Of a DNA stretch of 64,000 nucleotides, positions 8,011-17,548 are shown piece by piece (positions within the stretch are counted from its first letter, which is position 1; the number at the start of each line of letters is the position of its first letter). The DNA is taken from contig NZ_CP071849.1 in NCBI RefSeq assembly GCF_023716565.1, positions 1,302,001 through 1,366,000 on the forward strand, written 5' to 3'. Below the pieces are notes generated by a model. The model was not told the origin of the DNA. It worked only from the letters and a program-made list of their open reading frames with translations, and did no database searches. Origin of the DNA: Vibrio sp. SCSIO 43136 (lineage in GTDB: Bacteria > Pseudomonadota > Gammaproteobacteria > Enterobacterales > Vibrionaceae). A program made the translations under genes and the position numbers.

Positions 8011-10014
8011 TTGAAAATAGCATTAGCAGGTAACCCGAACAGCGGTAAAACCACCCTTTTCAATGCCCTTACTGGTCGCATTGAAAAAGTGGGTAACTGG
8101 TCGGGCGTAACCATCAGCAAAAAAGAGAGCTTGGTAAAACCAGCATACACTCCTTCCAACTCAGAAGTGATTGCCGTTGACTTGCCTGGCGCTTATTCCA
8201 TGTCGCCTTTCACTTCCGAAGAAACGGTGACTCGAGATTTTATTCAGCAAGAGAAGCCTGATGTCATCCTCAACGTGGTTGACTCTACCAATCTAAGCCG
8301 CAGCCTATTTTTTACTACCCAACTTTTAGAGCTTGGAATCCCTGTTGTTGTTGCGCTAAATAAAAGCGACCTTACTGATAAGAAGCACACCACTCTTGAT
8401 GTTGAACAATTGGCGAAGTCTTTGGGCTGCCCTGTCGTTGAAACCGTTGCTACTCAAAACGGCAATAACGGTCTAGAGAACGCTGTCGCTCAAGCTATTG
8501 CGCTTCATGGCACATCTCAAATCGCACCATTTAATGCTCAAGGTGTTGAACTTAATAACCCAGAGTCAGTAAAGCAGCTTGATGCTAAACGACATGAGTT
8601 TGTAAAAGGTATTGTTGGTCAAGTCGAGCACAAAGAGTCTTCAGTGAACCCTCACCCCCTTCAAGATAAAGTTGATCTTGTCTTGGCCCACAAGTGGTTG
8701 GGGTTGCCTATTTTTGCCCTAGTGATGTGGTGTGTATTCGCTATTTCACAAACCTACCTTGGTCCACTGCTTGCAGATACCCTAGTTGGTTGGATTGATT
8801 CTATCTACGCAGGTGTTGAAGGCCTGATGGGTGAAGATGTTTCACCACTACTAAGCTCCCTGCTACTCGATGGTATTATTGGGGGCGTTGGTGCTGTGGT
8901 TGGCTTCTTGCCACTCATCATGGTGTTGTTCTTCTTACTGGCATTACTAGAAGACAGTGGTTACATGGCACGTATCGCTGTGATTATGGACCGCTTCTTT
9001 AAGAAAGTTGGCCTGTCTGGTAAATCAATCATTCCTATGATCATTGGTACTGGCTGTGCTATCCCTGGCATCATGGCGACGCGCACGATTCAAAATGAAC
9101 GTCAGCGCAGAACGACTGCGATGTTAACGCCGTTTATGCCTTGTGGCGCTAAACTTCCAGTAATCGCACTATTTGCAGGCGTTTTCTTCCAAGGTGAAGC
9201 TTGGGTCGGTACTACCATGTACTTTGCAGGTATTGCGCTCATCGTGATCAGTGCTCATCTGATCGTGCGAATTACTGGAGAGAAGAATGCTCGTTCTTTC
9301 TTCATCCTTGAGCTACCAGAATATCGCTTCCCAAGCGTAAGCCGTGCAGTGATGTCTTCGCTCTCTCGTGGTAAAGCATTCATCATCAAAGCTGGTACTA
9401 TCATCTTGCTATGTAACACCGCAGTGCAAGTGATGCAGACGTTTGATTGGCAATTCCAAGTGGTTGCTGAAGGCGCTGAGCACACCAGTATCTTGGCGAG
9501 CATCGCTTCACCATTTGCCTTCCTACTTATCCCACTAGGCTTTGGTGTTTGGCAGCTTGCTGCAGCAGCCATTACAGGTTTTATTGCGAAAGAGAACGTC
9601 GTTGGTACGCTAGCGGTAGTGTATGGCATTACTAATTTCATCGATACCGAAGAGCTAGAGCTTGTTGCTGGTGGCGCCGATGTTGCTACTATCATGGGTC
9701 TTACTCCAATTGCAGCTATGGCTTACTTGGTATTTAACCTCTTCACTCCACCATGCTTCGCCGCTATTGGTGCGATGAATGCGGAACTTGAGAACAAGAA
9801 ATGGCTGATGGGTGGCGTTGCCTTCCAATTTGGTGTGGGCTATTTCACCGCATTCTCGATTTACCAAATCGGCACATTCTTTACTACTGGTGCACTAGGT
9901 GATGGTTTTGTCTATGGCTTGATGGCTAACATTGTTTTGCTAGGTTTCTTAGGTCACCTTGTTATCAAAGGTGGTAAAAAAGAGAAGCAGTTAATCAACG
10001 TCCAACAGGCGTGA
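8011..10014 (+). CDS. feoB: Ferrous iron transporter FeoB
   Basis: A 667-residue inner-membrane Fe(II) transporter with an N-terminal G domain. G1 is GNPNSGKTT (about residue 7), the switch region is WSGVTISKKE, G3 is DLPGAYS and G4 is NKSD. A linker leads to the membrane part with two Gate motifs, IIPMIIGTGCAIPGIMATRTI and FNLFTPPCFAAIGAM, which carry the conserved Cys residues. The start is TTG at 8011 (AGGTG upstream), just before the MKIALAGNPNSGKTT strand. It is shorter than FeoB of about 770 residues because of compact linker and C-terminal parts. The Cys-rich partner gene follows directly. Confidence 0.95.
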   Translation: MKIALAGNPNSGKTTLFNALTGRIEKVGNWSGVTISKKESLVKPAYTPSNSEVIAVDLPGAYSMSPFTSEETVTRDFIQQEKPDVILNVVDSTNLSRSLFFTTQLLELGIPVVVALNKSDLTDKKHTTLDVEQLAKSLGCPVVETVATQNGNNGLENAVAQAIALHGTSQIAPFNAQGVELNNPESVKQLDAKRHEFVKGIVGQVEHKESSVNPHPLQDKVDLVLAHKWLGLPIFALVMWCVFAISQTYLGPLLADTLVGWIDSIYAGVEGLMGEDVSPLLSSLLLDGIIGGVGAVVGFLPLIMVLFFLLALLEDSGYMARIAVIMDRFFKKVGLSGKSIIPMIIGTGCAIPGIMATRTIQNERQRRTTAMLTPFMPCGAKLPVIALFAGVFFQGEAWVGTTMYFAGIALIVISAHLIVRITGEKNARSFFILELPEYRFPSVSRAVMSSLSRGKAFIIKAGTIILLCNTAVQVMQTFDWQFQVVAEGAEHTSILASIASPFAFLLIPLGFGVWQLAAAAITGFIAKENVVGTLAVVYGITNFIDTEELELVAGGADVATIMGLTPIAAMAYLVFNLFTPPCFAAIGAMNAELENKKWLMGGVAFQFGVGYFTAFSIYQIGTFFTTGALGDGFVYGLMANIVLLGFLGHLVIKGGKKEKQLINVQQA

Positions 10015-10027
10015 TAGGAGAGCTTTG

Positions 10028-10177
10028 ATGACCAATATTATCGTATCACTCATCATCTTACTGATTGTTGGCTTGGCTATCTACAAAGTTGTCTCTGAGA
10101 AACGTAAAGGGACAAAATGCGTAGGTTGTGCCCATAGTCAATCCTGCTCTTCTGACAAAAACAGCTCGCCTTGCTAA
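10028..10177 (+). CDS. FeoB-associated Cys-rich membrane protein
   Basis: A 49-residue protein starting at the ATG at 10028, preceded by AGGAGAGC. One transmembrane helix (NIIVSLIILLIVGLAIYKVV) is followed by a basic stretch and a Cys-rich tail (TKCVGCAHSQSCSSDKNSSPC) with a CxxC. This is the layout of the FeoB_associated family, which takes the place of FeoC in some feo operons. It begins 13 bp after feoB and the operon terminator follows. Confidence 0.85.
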   Translation: MTNIIVSLIILLIVGLAIYKVVSEKRKGTKCVGCAHSQSCSSDKNSSPC

Positions 10178-10208
10178 GATAAGTCGAGCTAGATAGCCAC
10201 CTCGAAAA

Positions 10209-10239
10209 GCCTCGTACATTCTAATGACGAGGCTTTTTT
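10209..10239 (+). terminator. feo operon terminator
   Basis: GCCTCGT-A-CATT pairs with AATG-ACGAGGC (one bulged A) and is followed by TTTTTT. Confidence 0.85.
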
Positions 10240-10369
10240 GTTCCTACACGGCATCTCATACGTATATCTGTGGTATGTAATAACCCACTATTGTGTTGAC
10301 GCAAAGCAAGACGACGCATTAACTTAACTGTCTGAGATACAACAACAAGTACGGAGAAGATAGCAACAA

Positions 10370-11398
10370 ATGGACTCGATAACTCAAGCGGCACTCGGTG
10401 CCACGGTTGCAGGCGCAATCGCTGGAAAACAGTGTAATGGTAAGGTGCTGCTGGTCGGTGCTGCACTCGGCACGCTGCCTGATCTAGACGTGGTATTAGA
10501 CTACGGTGATGCTGTGAGCAATACCATCAAACACCGTGGATTTAGCCACTCGTTACTATTACTCCCACCTTTTGCACTACTCATTTCATGGTTGTATTGC
10601 CTGTTTCGTCCAGACAATTTTTGGACTTTTTCTAGAGTATCGTTTCTGACGGTTAGTGTGCTGGTAACACATACGCTACTCGATGCAATGACTACCTATG
10701 GCACTCAGTTACTGTGGCCTCTCGATGGCTATTTTGAGCTGAGGAATATTTTTATCATCGACCCTATCTACACGGTACCGCTGCTGATCGCTATCGGTGT
10801 AGCCGTGTTCTCTAAACGCCTTGGAGGCCGCTGGTGTCAAGCTGTCGTGCTCATCTCGACTCTTTATCTTGGCTGGGGTTACGCCGCTCAGCAAAGCATT
10901 TACCAGAGAGTTGAGCAAAACCTTCTGGCGCAACAACTACCAAGCCAAAATGTTATCGTCATGCCAACACCGTTCAATACTGTGCTTTGGAGAGTCGTCG
11001 TAAAAGATGACAACCAGTACTGGGAAGGTTTAGCCTCGATACTAGACAGTGACGAACGCATCGATTTTATTGCTCGCCCACTAGGAAAATGGCCATTAAA
11101 TGAAGAACCTCAAACACTTCAAGGGCTCAAAGCCTTCTCACATAATTTCCTGAGCTATCGTGAAGAAAATGGGGCGCTGATTGTGTCTGACTTGCGCTTG
11201 GGCATGGCCGATAATCTTGCTTTTCAATTCACTATGGCAGAAAAAGCAACTAACGGAGAATGGACACCACTCGCAGCACCTACTCGTTTTCAAGGGGAGA
11301 GAGGGTTAGAGCATATCGGTGCACTGTGGGAGCGCTTAAAAGGCGACCAAAGTATTAACGCCAACTTGCAACGGCTGGAGCTGAGTAAAGCGAATTGA
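10370..11398 (+). CDS. YdjM-like inner-membrane metal-dependent hydrolase (DUF457)
   Basis: A 342-residue membrane protein. The DUF457/YdjM signature is at the N-terminus: MDSITQAALGATVAGA, GAALGTLPDLDVVLD (acidic pair), and KHRGFSHSLLLL, giving conserved His and Asp residues thought to bind a metal. Four to five hydrophobic segments follow (about residues 60-180), including VTHTLLDAMTTYGTQLLWP with a further His-Asp pair. A soluble C-terminal half of about 160 residues comes last. GGAG precedes the start by about 15 nt. The biochemical role of the family is unsettled. I looked for a LexA box upstream, as for E. coli ydjM, and found none. Confidence 0.85.
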   Translation: MDSITQAALGATVAGAIAGKQCNGKVLLVGAALGTLPDLDVVLDYGDAVSNTIKHRGFSHSLLLLPPFALLISWLYCLFRPDNFWTFSRVSFLTVSVLVTHTLLDAMTTYGTQLLWPLDGYFELRNIFIIDPIYTVPLLIAIGVAVFSKRLGGRWCQAVVLISTLYLGWGYAAQQSIYQRVEQNLLAQQLPSQNVIVMPTPFNTVLWRVVVKDDNQYWEGLASILDSDERIDFIARPLGKWPLNEEPQTLQGLKAFSHNFLSYREENGALIVSDLRLGMADNLAFQFTMAEKATNGEWTPLAAPTRFQGERGLEHIGALWERLKGDQSINANLQRLELSKAN

Positions 11399-11410
11399 AT
11401 TACTTATCTA

Positions 11411-11440
11411 ACCCAAGGGAGGTTTCCACCTCCCTTGGGT
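11411..11440. terminator. Strong hairpin between convergent genes
   Basis: ACCCAAGGGAGGT (11411-11423) pairs perfectly with ACCTCCCTTGGGT (11428-11440) over a TTCC loop. It lacks a T-run on either side, so it may stop or stabilise transcripts without being a canonical intrinsic terminator. Confidence 0.55.
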
Positions 11441-11459
11441 GCTCGTGTATGTGACCTAG

Positions 11460-12911
11460 CTACTTGGTATTTACGCACACATATTTCACTTCCAAGTAGT
11501 CCTCAATGCCGTATTTTGAACCCTCTCGACCAAGCCCCGATTGCTTCACCCCACCAAAAGGAGCAACTTCATTCGAGATGATCCCAGTATTCACTCCCAC
11601 CATACCGTACTCTAGCCTCTCAGACACTCGGTAGACTCGGTTTATATCATTGGTGTAAAAGTAAGAGGCTAAGCCATAAATAGTCTCATTGGCCCGTTGG
11701 ATAACCTCTTCCTCGCTTGAGAACTTCAGTATGGTGGCCACTGGACCAAAGATCTCAGTGTGGACGATATCCATCGAATCCATTACTTGAGTTAACACCC
11801 TTGGTAAAAGGAATTGACCTTCTGGAGGCGAAGCCATATCGATAGATTCAAGCTGTGCCCCTTTGAGCAATGCATCGTCGACGAGAGTTTGGATTTGGTC
11901 AATCGCTTCTTGGGTGATCATTGGGCCAATCTTAACTTCTGGGTCAAGCCCATTACCTACCTTAAGCGTGCCCACCGCTTCAACAAACTTGTGACAAAAA
12001 CGGTCATAAACGCTCTCGTGTACATAAATACGGTTCACACAAACACACGTCTGCCCACCATTGCGAAATTTGGCCGCAACTGCGCCAGCGACTGCATCAT
12101 CCAAATTGGCATCACCAAAAACAATAAATGGCGCATTACCTCCCAACTCCATCGAACTCTTCTTAATTGTTGACGCACATTGACTCAGTAGAATGCGTCC
12201 CACTTGAGTTGAACCTGTAAACGAAAACTTGGCTATTTTGGGGTGCTGCGTGAGGATGTTACCAAGGGTTACCGCTTCACCAGTCACTACATTGAATACA
12301 CCTGCAGGGATACCTGCTCGAACCGACAGTTCTGCAAGTGCCATAGCAGTATAAGGGGTATCAATAGAAGGCTTGATGACGATGCTACAACCCGCAGCTA
12401 AAGCAGGAGCCGCTTTACGTGTGATCATCGCGGCCGGAAAATTCCAAGGGGTGATTGCGCCACAAACACCGATCGGCTGCTTGATGGTCATAATGCGATT
12501 GGACGCTAAGGTTGGCGCAATAACATCCCCGTAAACTCGTTTTGCCTCCTCAGCAAACCACTCTATAAATGAGGCCGCATACAGGATCTCACCTTTCGCC
12601 TCCGCCAGCGGTTTGCCTTGCTCAAGGGTCATTATCGTCGCCAGATCATCTACATGCGATTCGATCAAGTAAAACCACTTCATAAGCAGCTTACTGCGCT
12701 GTTTTGCCGTAATACTTCGCCACTCCCGCATCGCTATATCGGCAGAGTCAATGGCTTGCTCTACTTGAGAGTAGGAGAGTAAAGGGATAGTGCCAAGAAC
12801 CTTGCCATCGGCTGGATTGATAACTGGTGTCGTCTGTTTTCCGCTCACCCAGCACCCATCCACTAAACAGCTCTGTTTAAATAAGGTGCGGTCTTTTAAT
12901 ATCTCGTTCAT
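11460..12911 (-). CDS. gabD: NAD(P)-dependent succinate-semialdehyde dehydrogenase
   Basis: A 483-residue aldehyde dehydrogenase, the usual length of GabD. Seen: ITPWNFPAAMITRKAAPALAAGC (cofactor-binding region), KFSFTGSTQVGR (Rossmann turn), MELGGNAPFIVF with the general-base Glu, and FRNGGQTCVCVNR with the catalytic Cys near residue 290. The C-terminal EVAPFGGVKQSGLGREGSKYGIEDYLEVKYVC block is characteristic of GabD. It oxidises succinate semialdehyde to succinate in GABA or related breakdown, in the cytosol. It is transcribed alone here, without GabT. The exact aldehyde is inferred from family resemblance. Confidence 0.85.
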   Translation of the reverse strand: MNEILKDRTLFKQSCLVDGCWVSGKQTTPVINPADGKVLGTIPLLSYSQVEQAIDSADIAMREWRSITAKQRSKLLMKWFYLIESHVDDLATIMTLEQGKPLAEAKGEILYAASFIEWFAEEAKRVYGDVIAPTLASNRIMTIKQPIGVCGAITPWNFPAAMITRKAAPALAAGCSIVIKPSIDTPYTAMALAELSVRAGIPAGVFNVVTGEAVTLGNILTQHPKIAKFSFTGSTQVGRILLSQCASTIKKSSMELGGNAPFIVFGDANLDDAVAGAVAAKFRNGGQTCVCVNRIYVHESVYDRFCHKFVEAVGTLKVGNGLDPEVKIGPMITQEAIDQIQTLVDDALLKGAQLESIDMASPPEGQFLLPRVLTQVMDSMDIVHTEIFGPVATILKFSSEEEVIQRANETIYGLASYFYTNDINRVYRVSERLEYGMVGVNTGIISNEVAPFGGVKQSGLGREGSKYGIEDYLEVKYVCVNTK

Positions 12912-12974
12912 CGCCCTTTCTTCCCTATTTTATTGGCTGAACTTAATAATGACCTAAAGCCTAAGCAAAACGGC

Positions 12975-13004
12975 AAAAAAAAGCAGCAACCTGTGGGTTA
13001 CTGC
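12975..13004 (-). terminator. Terminator of the yegD-GNAT unit
   Basis: On the minus strand GCAGTAACC pairs with GGTTGCTGC (one mismatch) over a CACA loop and is followed by eight T residues. Confidence 0.8.
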
Positions 13005-13020
13005 TCATAATGGGATGTGA

Positions 13021-13557
13021 CTACCAGAACTTTGCATCATCCAGTGCTGGCGCACACTGTGTTTTACCCGACAAAGTTAACGCCGTGCCTGCATCCAGTG
13101 ATTGACCAATCCAACCATGTGGATGGCTGAGTTTGTGTGGCGCTTGAATCTGAGCTTCATCTAATGCCTCAAAACCTACTTTCCCATAAAATTGTGGGTC
13201 GCCGTAGGTAACAACAAGCTTAGTGCCCACCGCTTTCATGATTTCTAGTGCAAAAGAGATGAGCTCTTGCCCGACCCCTTGCCCTTGGCATTTAGTGGCA
13301 ACAGCCATCGGTGAAAGAAGCGCAGCGTTGGTTCCACATTCACTCTTTAAAGTGGTGAAAATCACCGCACCGCATATTTCATCACCCTGCTTTGCCGTGA
13401 AACAGTTAAGGTCTTCGATGTCTGTTGTGACGAGCAAATCGTGGGCGAGCTTGCCGATCATCGCCCCTTCATCTGTGCCTTCTGAATCCGTAAAGGTTTG
13501 TGTGAACAAATCCTGAATCAGTTTAGGCTCAATGATGTTGTTTAATGAATAGTCCAT
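13021..13557 (-). CDS. GNAT family N-acetyltransferase
   Basis: 178 residues from the ATG at 13557 (MDYSLNNIIEPK). A TTG at 13587 would add ten residues and overlap yegD by 14 bp. The acetyl-CoA-binding motif A is LLSPMAVATKCQGQGVGQELISFAL, and the C-terminal YGDPQFYGKVGFEAL is the usual beta6-beta7 region. It resembles the YhbS-like group of predicted acetyltransferases; the substrate is unknown. It lies 16 bp downstream of yegD and is very likely co-transcribed with it. Confidence 0.8.
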   Translation of the reverse strand: MDYSLNNIIEPKLIQDLFTQTFTDSEGTDEGAMIGKLAHDLLVTTDIEDLNCFTAKQGDEICGAVIFTTLKSECGTNAALLSPMAVATKCQGQGVGQELISFALEIMKAVGTKLVVTYGDPQFYGKVGFEALDEAQIQAPHKLSHPHGWIGQSLDAGTALTLSGKTQCAPALDDAKFW

Positions 13558-13573
13558 CTTACTAACCAAAAAT

Positions 13574-14926
13574 TTATTTAAATACAACGTCTGCCCAACG
13601 GGCCAAGCCTGACGTTACCGAACCAAAGTAATTGCCACCGACTATTTCAATATTAGGCAAAACCTCTTTGACTGCCGAACGCAAAATTGGGGATCTTGCA
13701 GAGCCCCCGGTCATAAATACCACGTCCGGCTTAGTCTGAGCCTGATTAACCGCCTCTAATACCAAGGCTTTTATTTTTTCTGTTGGCGCTTCAATCGACT
13801 CCTTCATACGCTCGGCATCCGTGTCGATCGCTAATTGTTCACTGATGAGCTTCACCAAAGCGGTGTGAGTCTGTTGCTCACCGAGTGCAATCTTAGTGTT
13901 CTCAGCCTGTTTGACCAATGCGTAACCTAAACCGTCTTGCTGAACTTCGATAAGTCTCGCAATCTTCTCTGGATCTTGAGCTTCTTTTTTCAGATCTCGC
14001 AATGCTTTAAGGTTTTCATGGGCATAGAATTTTCGCTGCGCTTGTACGTCGTTGATGGCAATCGAATTCCAAAACTGGGGCAATGGCATATCAAGATTCG
14101 CCAATGTTTTCGACCCCATGCCAAAATGCGCCATAAATTGTTTATACGCTATGTATATGTCGAGATCGTTACCGCCAACTCGCTGACCACTTGAAGAGAG
14201 GAGCGAATCTCCACGCTCTGCCCTACCAAACCAAGTCGGGCCCATTTTGACGATTGAACAGTCCGTCGTACCACCACCGATATCCACCACTAGCACGGTT
14301 TGGTCTTTGGTGAGCGAGGCTTCAAATTCTAACCCAGCGGCGACTGGCTCCATTTGAAACTCAACATCTTTAAAGCCTGCACGCTTTGCACCTCGGTAAA
14401 TAATACCTTCCGCTTGTCGGTTAGACTCTTCACCACCTCGCCCTAAGAAGTTGATTGGGCGACCAATGACTGTTTGTGTGACTTCACGACCCAATGACGC
14501 TTCACTACGATGTTTGATATTGGCAATCATGGCGCAGACCAAATCTTCGAAAAATGATAGCTGCATGTCTCTTAGGCCCATTACTCCCAAGAAAGACTTA
14601 GGAGACTTTACGTAGTAGAGGTCTTTAGGATCATCAAGATAGATATCTAGGGCCTGCTGGCCGAACGCAATATCGTCGGCGCGAATATCCAGCCCTTCTT
14701 CTCGATTTAGCTTAATTGCACGGCGCAACATATTCTCACCCACTTCATCAGATGGTGAGATCTCTAAACAGCGAAACAGATACTCAGACACTGCTTCTGA
14801 CGTTGGTGCACACAAGGTCGACGGAACGTAACACTCTTCACCCACCAGCGGAATCATCTTCGCTTGGTTATCTACAATATGTGCAACAGAACAGTTTGAT
14901 GTTCCATAATCCATACCTAATGCCAT
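13574..14926 (-). CDS. yegD: Hsp70-like chaperone YegD
   Basis: 450 residues, the same length as E. coli YegD. Actin-like ATPase elements are visible: phosphate-1 loop MDYGTSNCSV at residues 5-14, phosphate-2 loop LVVDIGGGTTDCSIVKMG, and adenosine motif VVFMTGGSARSPILRSAV near the end. The substrate-binding domain of DnaK is absent. It is a cytosolic, poorly characterised Hsp70-family protein. It forms a two-gene unit with the GNAT gene downstream. Confidence 0.92.
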   Translation of the reverse strand: MALGMDYGTSNCSVAHIVDNQAKMIPLVGEECYVPSTLCAPTSEAVSEYLFRCLEISPSDEVGENMLRRAIKLNREEGLDIRADDIAFGQQALDIYLDDPKDLYYVKSPKSFLGVMGLRDMQLSFFEDLVCAMIANIKHRSEASLGREVTQTVIGRPINFLGRGGEESNRQAEGIIYRGAKRAGFKDVEFQMEPVAAGLEFEASLTKDQTVLVVDIGGGTTDCSIVKMGPTWFGRAERGDSLLSSSGQRVGGNDLDIYIAYKQFMAHFGMGSKTLANLDMPLPQFWNSIAINDVQAQRKFYAHENLKALRDLKKEAQDPEKIARLIEVQQDGLGYALVKQAENTKIALGEQQTHTALVKLISEQLAIDTDAERMKESIEAPTEKIKALVLEAVNQAQTKPDVVFMTGGSARSPILRSAVKEVLPNIEIVGGNYFGSVTSGLARWADVVFK

Positions 14927-15067
14927 GGTGCTACCTCTTCGACCGAAAAAATTGGGTCGGCGATCATACAGGTATTACCTATGGATGAGTCAACTTATAT
15001 TTCTGATTTATTGTTATATTTGACCTTATGTCGCTTCTTGGAAAAACAGTCATTAAAGGAAAGCTCC

Positions 15068-15523
15068 GTGGAACTAAAATACCGCTCTGCACAAATTGGA
15101 GATCTGGAAAATCTCGTGTCACTTCTCGCCAATGACGCATTGGGCAGCAAACGGGAGGACACTTCAATACCTTTAAACAGCGCTTACCTTTCAGCATTCC
15201 AAGCTATCACTCGCGACCCAAATAATGAGTTACTTGTTGTCGAGCTGGATACCTCGCTTGTCGGCATGCTCCAAATAACTTTCATTCCTTACCTGACACA
15301 TATTGGAAGCTGGCGCTGCCTCATTGAAGGCGTGAGAATTCATGAAGAGTTCCGAGGACTTGGATTTGGCGAGCAGATGTTCCAGCACTCAATAAAGTTA
15401 GCCAAAGACAAAGGCTGTCACTTGGTTCAGCTAACCAGCGATAAAAAGCGCCCAGATGCCATTAGGTTTTATGAAAAGCTGGGCTTTAAAGCAACACACG
15501 AAGGGTTCAAACTAGCACTGTAA
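15068..15523 (+). CDS. GNAT family N-acetyltransferase
   Basis: I chose the GTG at 15068 (151 residues, VELKYRSAQIGDLENL): AAAGGAAAG precedes it at good spacing and homologues begin at this strand. The open frame extends 29 codons further up but that part is not protein-like. Motif A is IEGVRIHEEFRGLGFGEQMFQHSIKLA, and the C-terminus has LVQLTSDKKRPDAIRFYEKLGFKATHEGFK. It is a cytosolic acetyltransferase with unknown substrate, divergent from yegD. Confidence 0.82.
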   Translation: MELKYRSAQIGDLENLVSLLANDALGSKREDTSIPLNSAYLSAFQAITRDPNNELLVVELDTSLVGMLQITFIPYLTHIGSWRCLIEGVRIHEEFRGLGFGEQMFQHSIKLAKDKGCHLVQLTSDKKRPDAIRFYEKLGFKATHEGFKLAL

Positions 15524-15829
15524 TTCTCCTCCGAGCAGAACTGAACTTGTAATGTTCACCAGCGTGCCTAGTCATTTTGATTCCATGTTACTTCTTAGCT
15601 ATTGGATACCGAATAACATCAAAAAATGTTTTTGTGACGGACGTAATCTCGATATTGATTAAGAAATTTTTATCTAAACTGCTTAGATTCACCTTACATT
15701 GATTTCTTACTGTGGGTATCTACATATCGCATAGTGACTTTTCACTCCAAAAGTAAGTGAGAAACATTATCTTTAGAGTATCAGTGTTAACATAATCACC
15801 TCGTTATTATTCTAATTAGGTCATAATCA
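15524..15829. other. Gene-free stretch of about 306 bp
   Basis: It separates the GNAT gene from the secreted esterase gene. It is A/T-rich and presumably holds the esterase promoter. No clear operator, hairpin with T-run, or small ORF was seen. Confidence 0.4.
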
Positions 15830-16717
15830 ATGAAGGTTCTAGACCGTAGTCGCATTCTCGTATCGCTAATCGCTGCTACTTTGAGTTTCCAATCTTTTGC
15901 TGCACCTTATGTGGTTGAAAAAGACATAACTTTTAAAACTATTGGGGATAAGTCGATACAACTCGACTTGTATCGACCATCAACTGCGAGTGAGCAGCCC
16001 TATCCACTTTTGATTTGGGTCCATGGTGGTGCTTGGAAGCGAGGAACAAAAAATGACATACCGACTAAGAACCCACTATTGCTCAACTCTATGCTTAAAC
16101 AAGGATATGCGTTAGCTGCTGTTGACTATCGATTGAGTGGTGAAGTGAATTTCCCTAAGCCAGTACAAGATATCAATGATGCGATCAATTACCTGGCGAT
16201 TAATGCTGAGCACTACAATATTAATGCGGATAAGGTCGTAATGATGGGGAGAAGCGCTGGTGGACATTTGGCAAGCCTGATTGGTGCTACCAACAGCCAT
16301 AATGTCTCATTTTATGATGTGCCTAAGTATCAAGTTGTTGGAGTCGTAAGTTTCTTTGGTCCATCGGATCTATTGGCATTGGGTAATAAGGGAGCCAAAA
16401 AGGCCAGTAAAAAGTCTTCTGTTTCTCGCTTTTTAGGGGATATCCCAGCCAATATACCTGAGATTGCTAAGCAAGCCTCACCAAGCCATTATGTCAATAG
16501 CAAGACACCGCCTTACGTCATGCTTCATGGTGACCTTGATAAACCAGTACCACTTTCTCAGAGTAAGCTACTTAAAAAATTGCTCGATAGTGCCGAGGTC
16601 GAGAACCAACTTTTCATTGAGCAAGGCGTAGGACATAGCGCTCCAATTTTTGATACTGACAAGTATGTGCCTGAAGTCGTGAAGTTTGTGCAAAAACAAC
16701 TACCAAATCGCCACTAG
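15830..16717 (+). CDS. Secreted alpha/beta-hydrolase (esterase/lipase family)
   Basis: A 295-residue protein with a signal peptide (residues about 1-24, ending FQSFA before APYVV), so it acts in the periplasm or outside. The oxyanion motif is WVHGGAWKRG (about residues 64-73), the nucleophile elbow GRSAGGHLA (Ser near 144), the likely acid Asp in MLHGDLDKPVP, and the His in GVGHSAPIF. This matches the BD-FAE/carboxylesterase type of alpha/beta-hydrolase. The natural ester is unknown. It is monocistronic with a terminator shared with the convergent siderophore operon. Confidence 0.85.
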   Translation: MKVLDRSRILVSLIAATLSFQSFAAPYVVEKDITFKTIGDKSIQLDLYRPSTASEQPYPLLIWVHGGAWKRGTKNDIPTKNPLLLNSMLKQGYALAAVDYRLSGEVNFPKPVQDINDAINYLAINAEHYNINADKVVMMGRSAGGHLASLIGATNSHNVSFYDVPKYQVVGVVSFFGPSDLLALGNKGAKKASKKSSVSRFLGDIPANIPEIAKQASPSHYVNSKTPPYVMLHGDLDKPVPLSQSKLLKKLLDSAEVENQLFIEQGVGHSAPIFDTDKYVPEVVKFVQKQLPNRH

Positions 16718-16727
16718 TTGAGCAAAA

Positions 16728-16754
16728 ACGACCTTGGCATTACAAGGTCGTTTT
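16728..16754. terminator. Bidirectional terminator (esterase / siderophore operon)
   Basis: ACGACCTTG (16728-16736) pairs with CAAGGTCGT (16743-16751) over GCATTA, with an A-run on the left and TTTT on the right. Confidence 0.85.
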
Positions 16755-16774
16755 CGTAAGTTCATTGTTGTGGT

Positions 16775-17536
16775 TTAGCTTCCAAAATATAAGCAGACTC
16801 TCTGCCCATCTATATCTCGAATATCAAAAGGGATCTCGTAGATTGATTCCATGATAGACTTCTCTACCACCTTATCGACCGTTCCAGAGACGACAACCTT
16901 ACCTTTCTTCATTGCAACGATATTATCGGAATAGCAGGATGCGAAGTTAATATCATGGATAACAATTACCACAGCCTTATCAAACTCGTGCGCTAAGCGG
17001 CGTAGAGTCTGCATGATTTCTACGGAGTGCTTGATATCAAGGTTATTTAGCGGCTCGTCCAAGAAGATATAGTTGGTATCTTGAGCTACTACCATAGCAA
17101 TAAATGCCATCTGACGCTGGCCTCCACTAAGCTGATCTAGATACCTACCTTGGAGGTGTTTAATATCAAGGTGTTGCAGGGCTTGATCTATCACGTGGTT
17201 ATCTTTTTCCGTTATTCGCCCTTTGGAATGAGGGAAACGGCCAAAAGCAACAAGTTCTCTTACCGTAAAACGCATATTGATATTGTTGGACTGCCGCAAG
17301 ACCGCCAGTTGCTTCGCAAGTGCTTGATTATCCCATTCAGCCAATAGTTTTTCGCCGATCAGTACCTCTCCCGCATCACTTTCCGTCAACCGACTTGCCA
17401 TCGATAGCAAGGTACTTTTACCAGCACCATTTGGGCCAATAATTGAAGTAACCTCTCCTCTAGGAAAGTGTGCGCTTGCGTCTTCTACAACAAAGGTGTT
17501 GCTATATTTCTTACTTAACCCAGATAACTTAATCAC
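16775..17536 (-). CDS. Siderophore ABC transporter ATP-binding protein (VctC-like)
   Basis: 253 residues. Walker A is IIGPNGAGKSTLLS (about residues 32-45), the Q-loop LRQSNNINMRF, the signature YLDQLSGGQRQMAFIAM, Walker B NYIFLDEPLNNLD, and the switch His in VIVIHDIN. It belongs to the FecE/CeuD class of iron-siderophore importer ATPases. It is the last gene of the operon that also encodes two FecCD-type permeases and a binding protein; this layout matches VctPDGC of Vibrio cholerae, which imports catechol siderophores. Confidence 0.88.
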   Translation of the reverse strand: MIKLSGLSKKYSNTFVVEDASAHFPRGEVTSIIGPNGAGKSTLLSMASRLTESDAGEVLIGEKLLAEWDNQALAKQLAVLRQSNNINMRFTVRELVAFGRFPHSKGRITEKDNHVIDQALQHLDIKHLQGRYLDQLSGGQRQMAFIAMVVAQDTNYIFLDEPLNNLDIKHSVEIMQTLRRLAHEFDKAVVIVIHDINFASCYSDNIVAMKKGKVVVSGTVDKVVEKSIMESIYEIPFDIRDIDGQRVCLYFGS

Positions 17537-17548
17537 TGTACTGCACCT

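Noticed and set aside
9255..9695. 146-codon minus-strand ORF
   Set aside because: Antisense shadow of the feoB membrane domain.
10221..10369. Search for a LexA box upstream of the YdjM-like gene
   Set aside because: E. coli ydjM is SOS-controlled, but no CTGT-N8-ACAG site could be found here.
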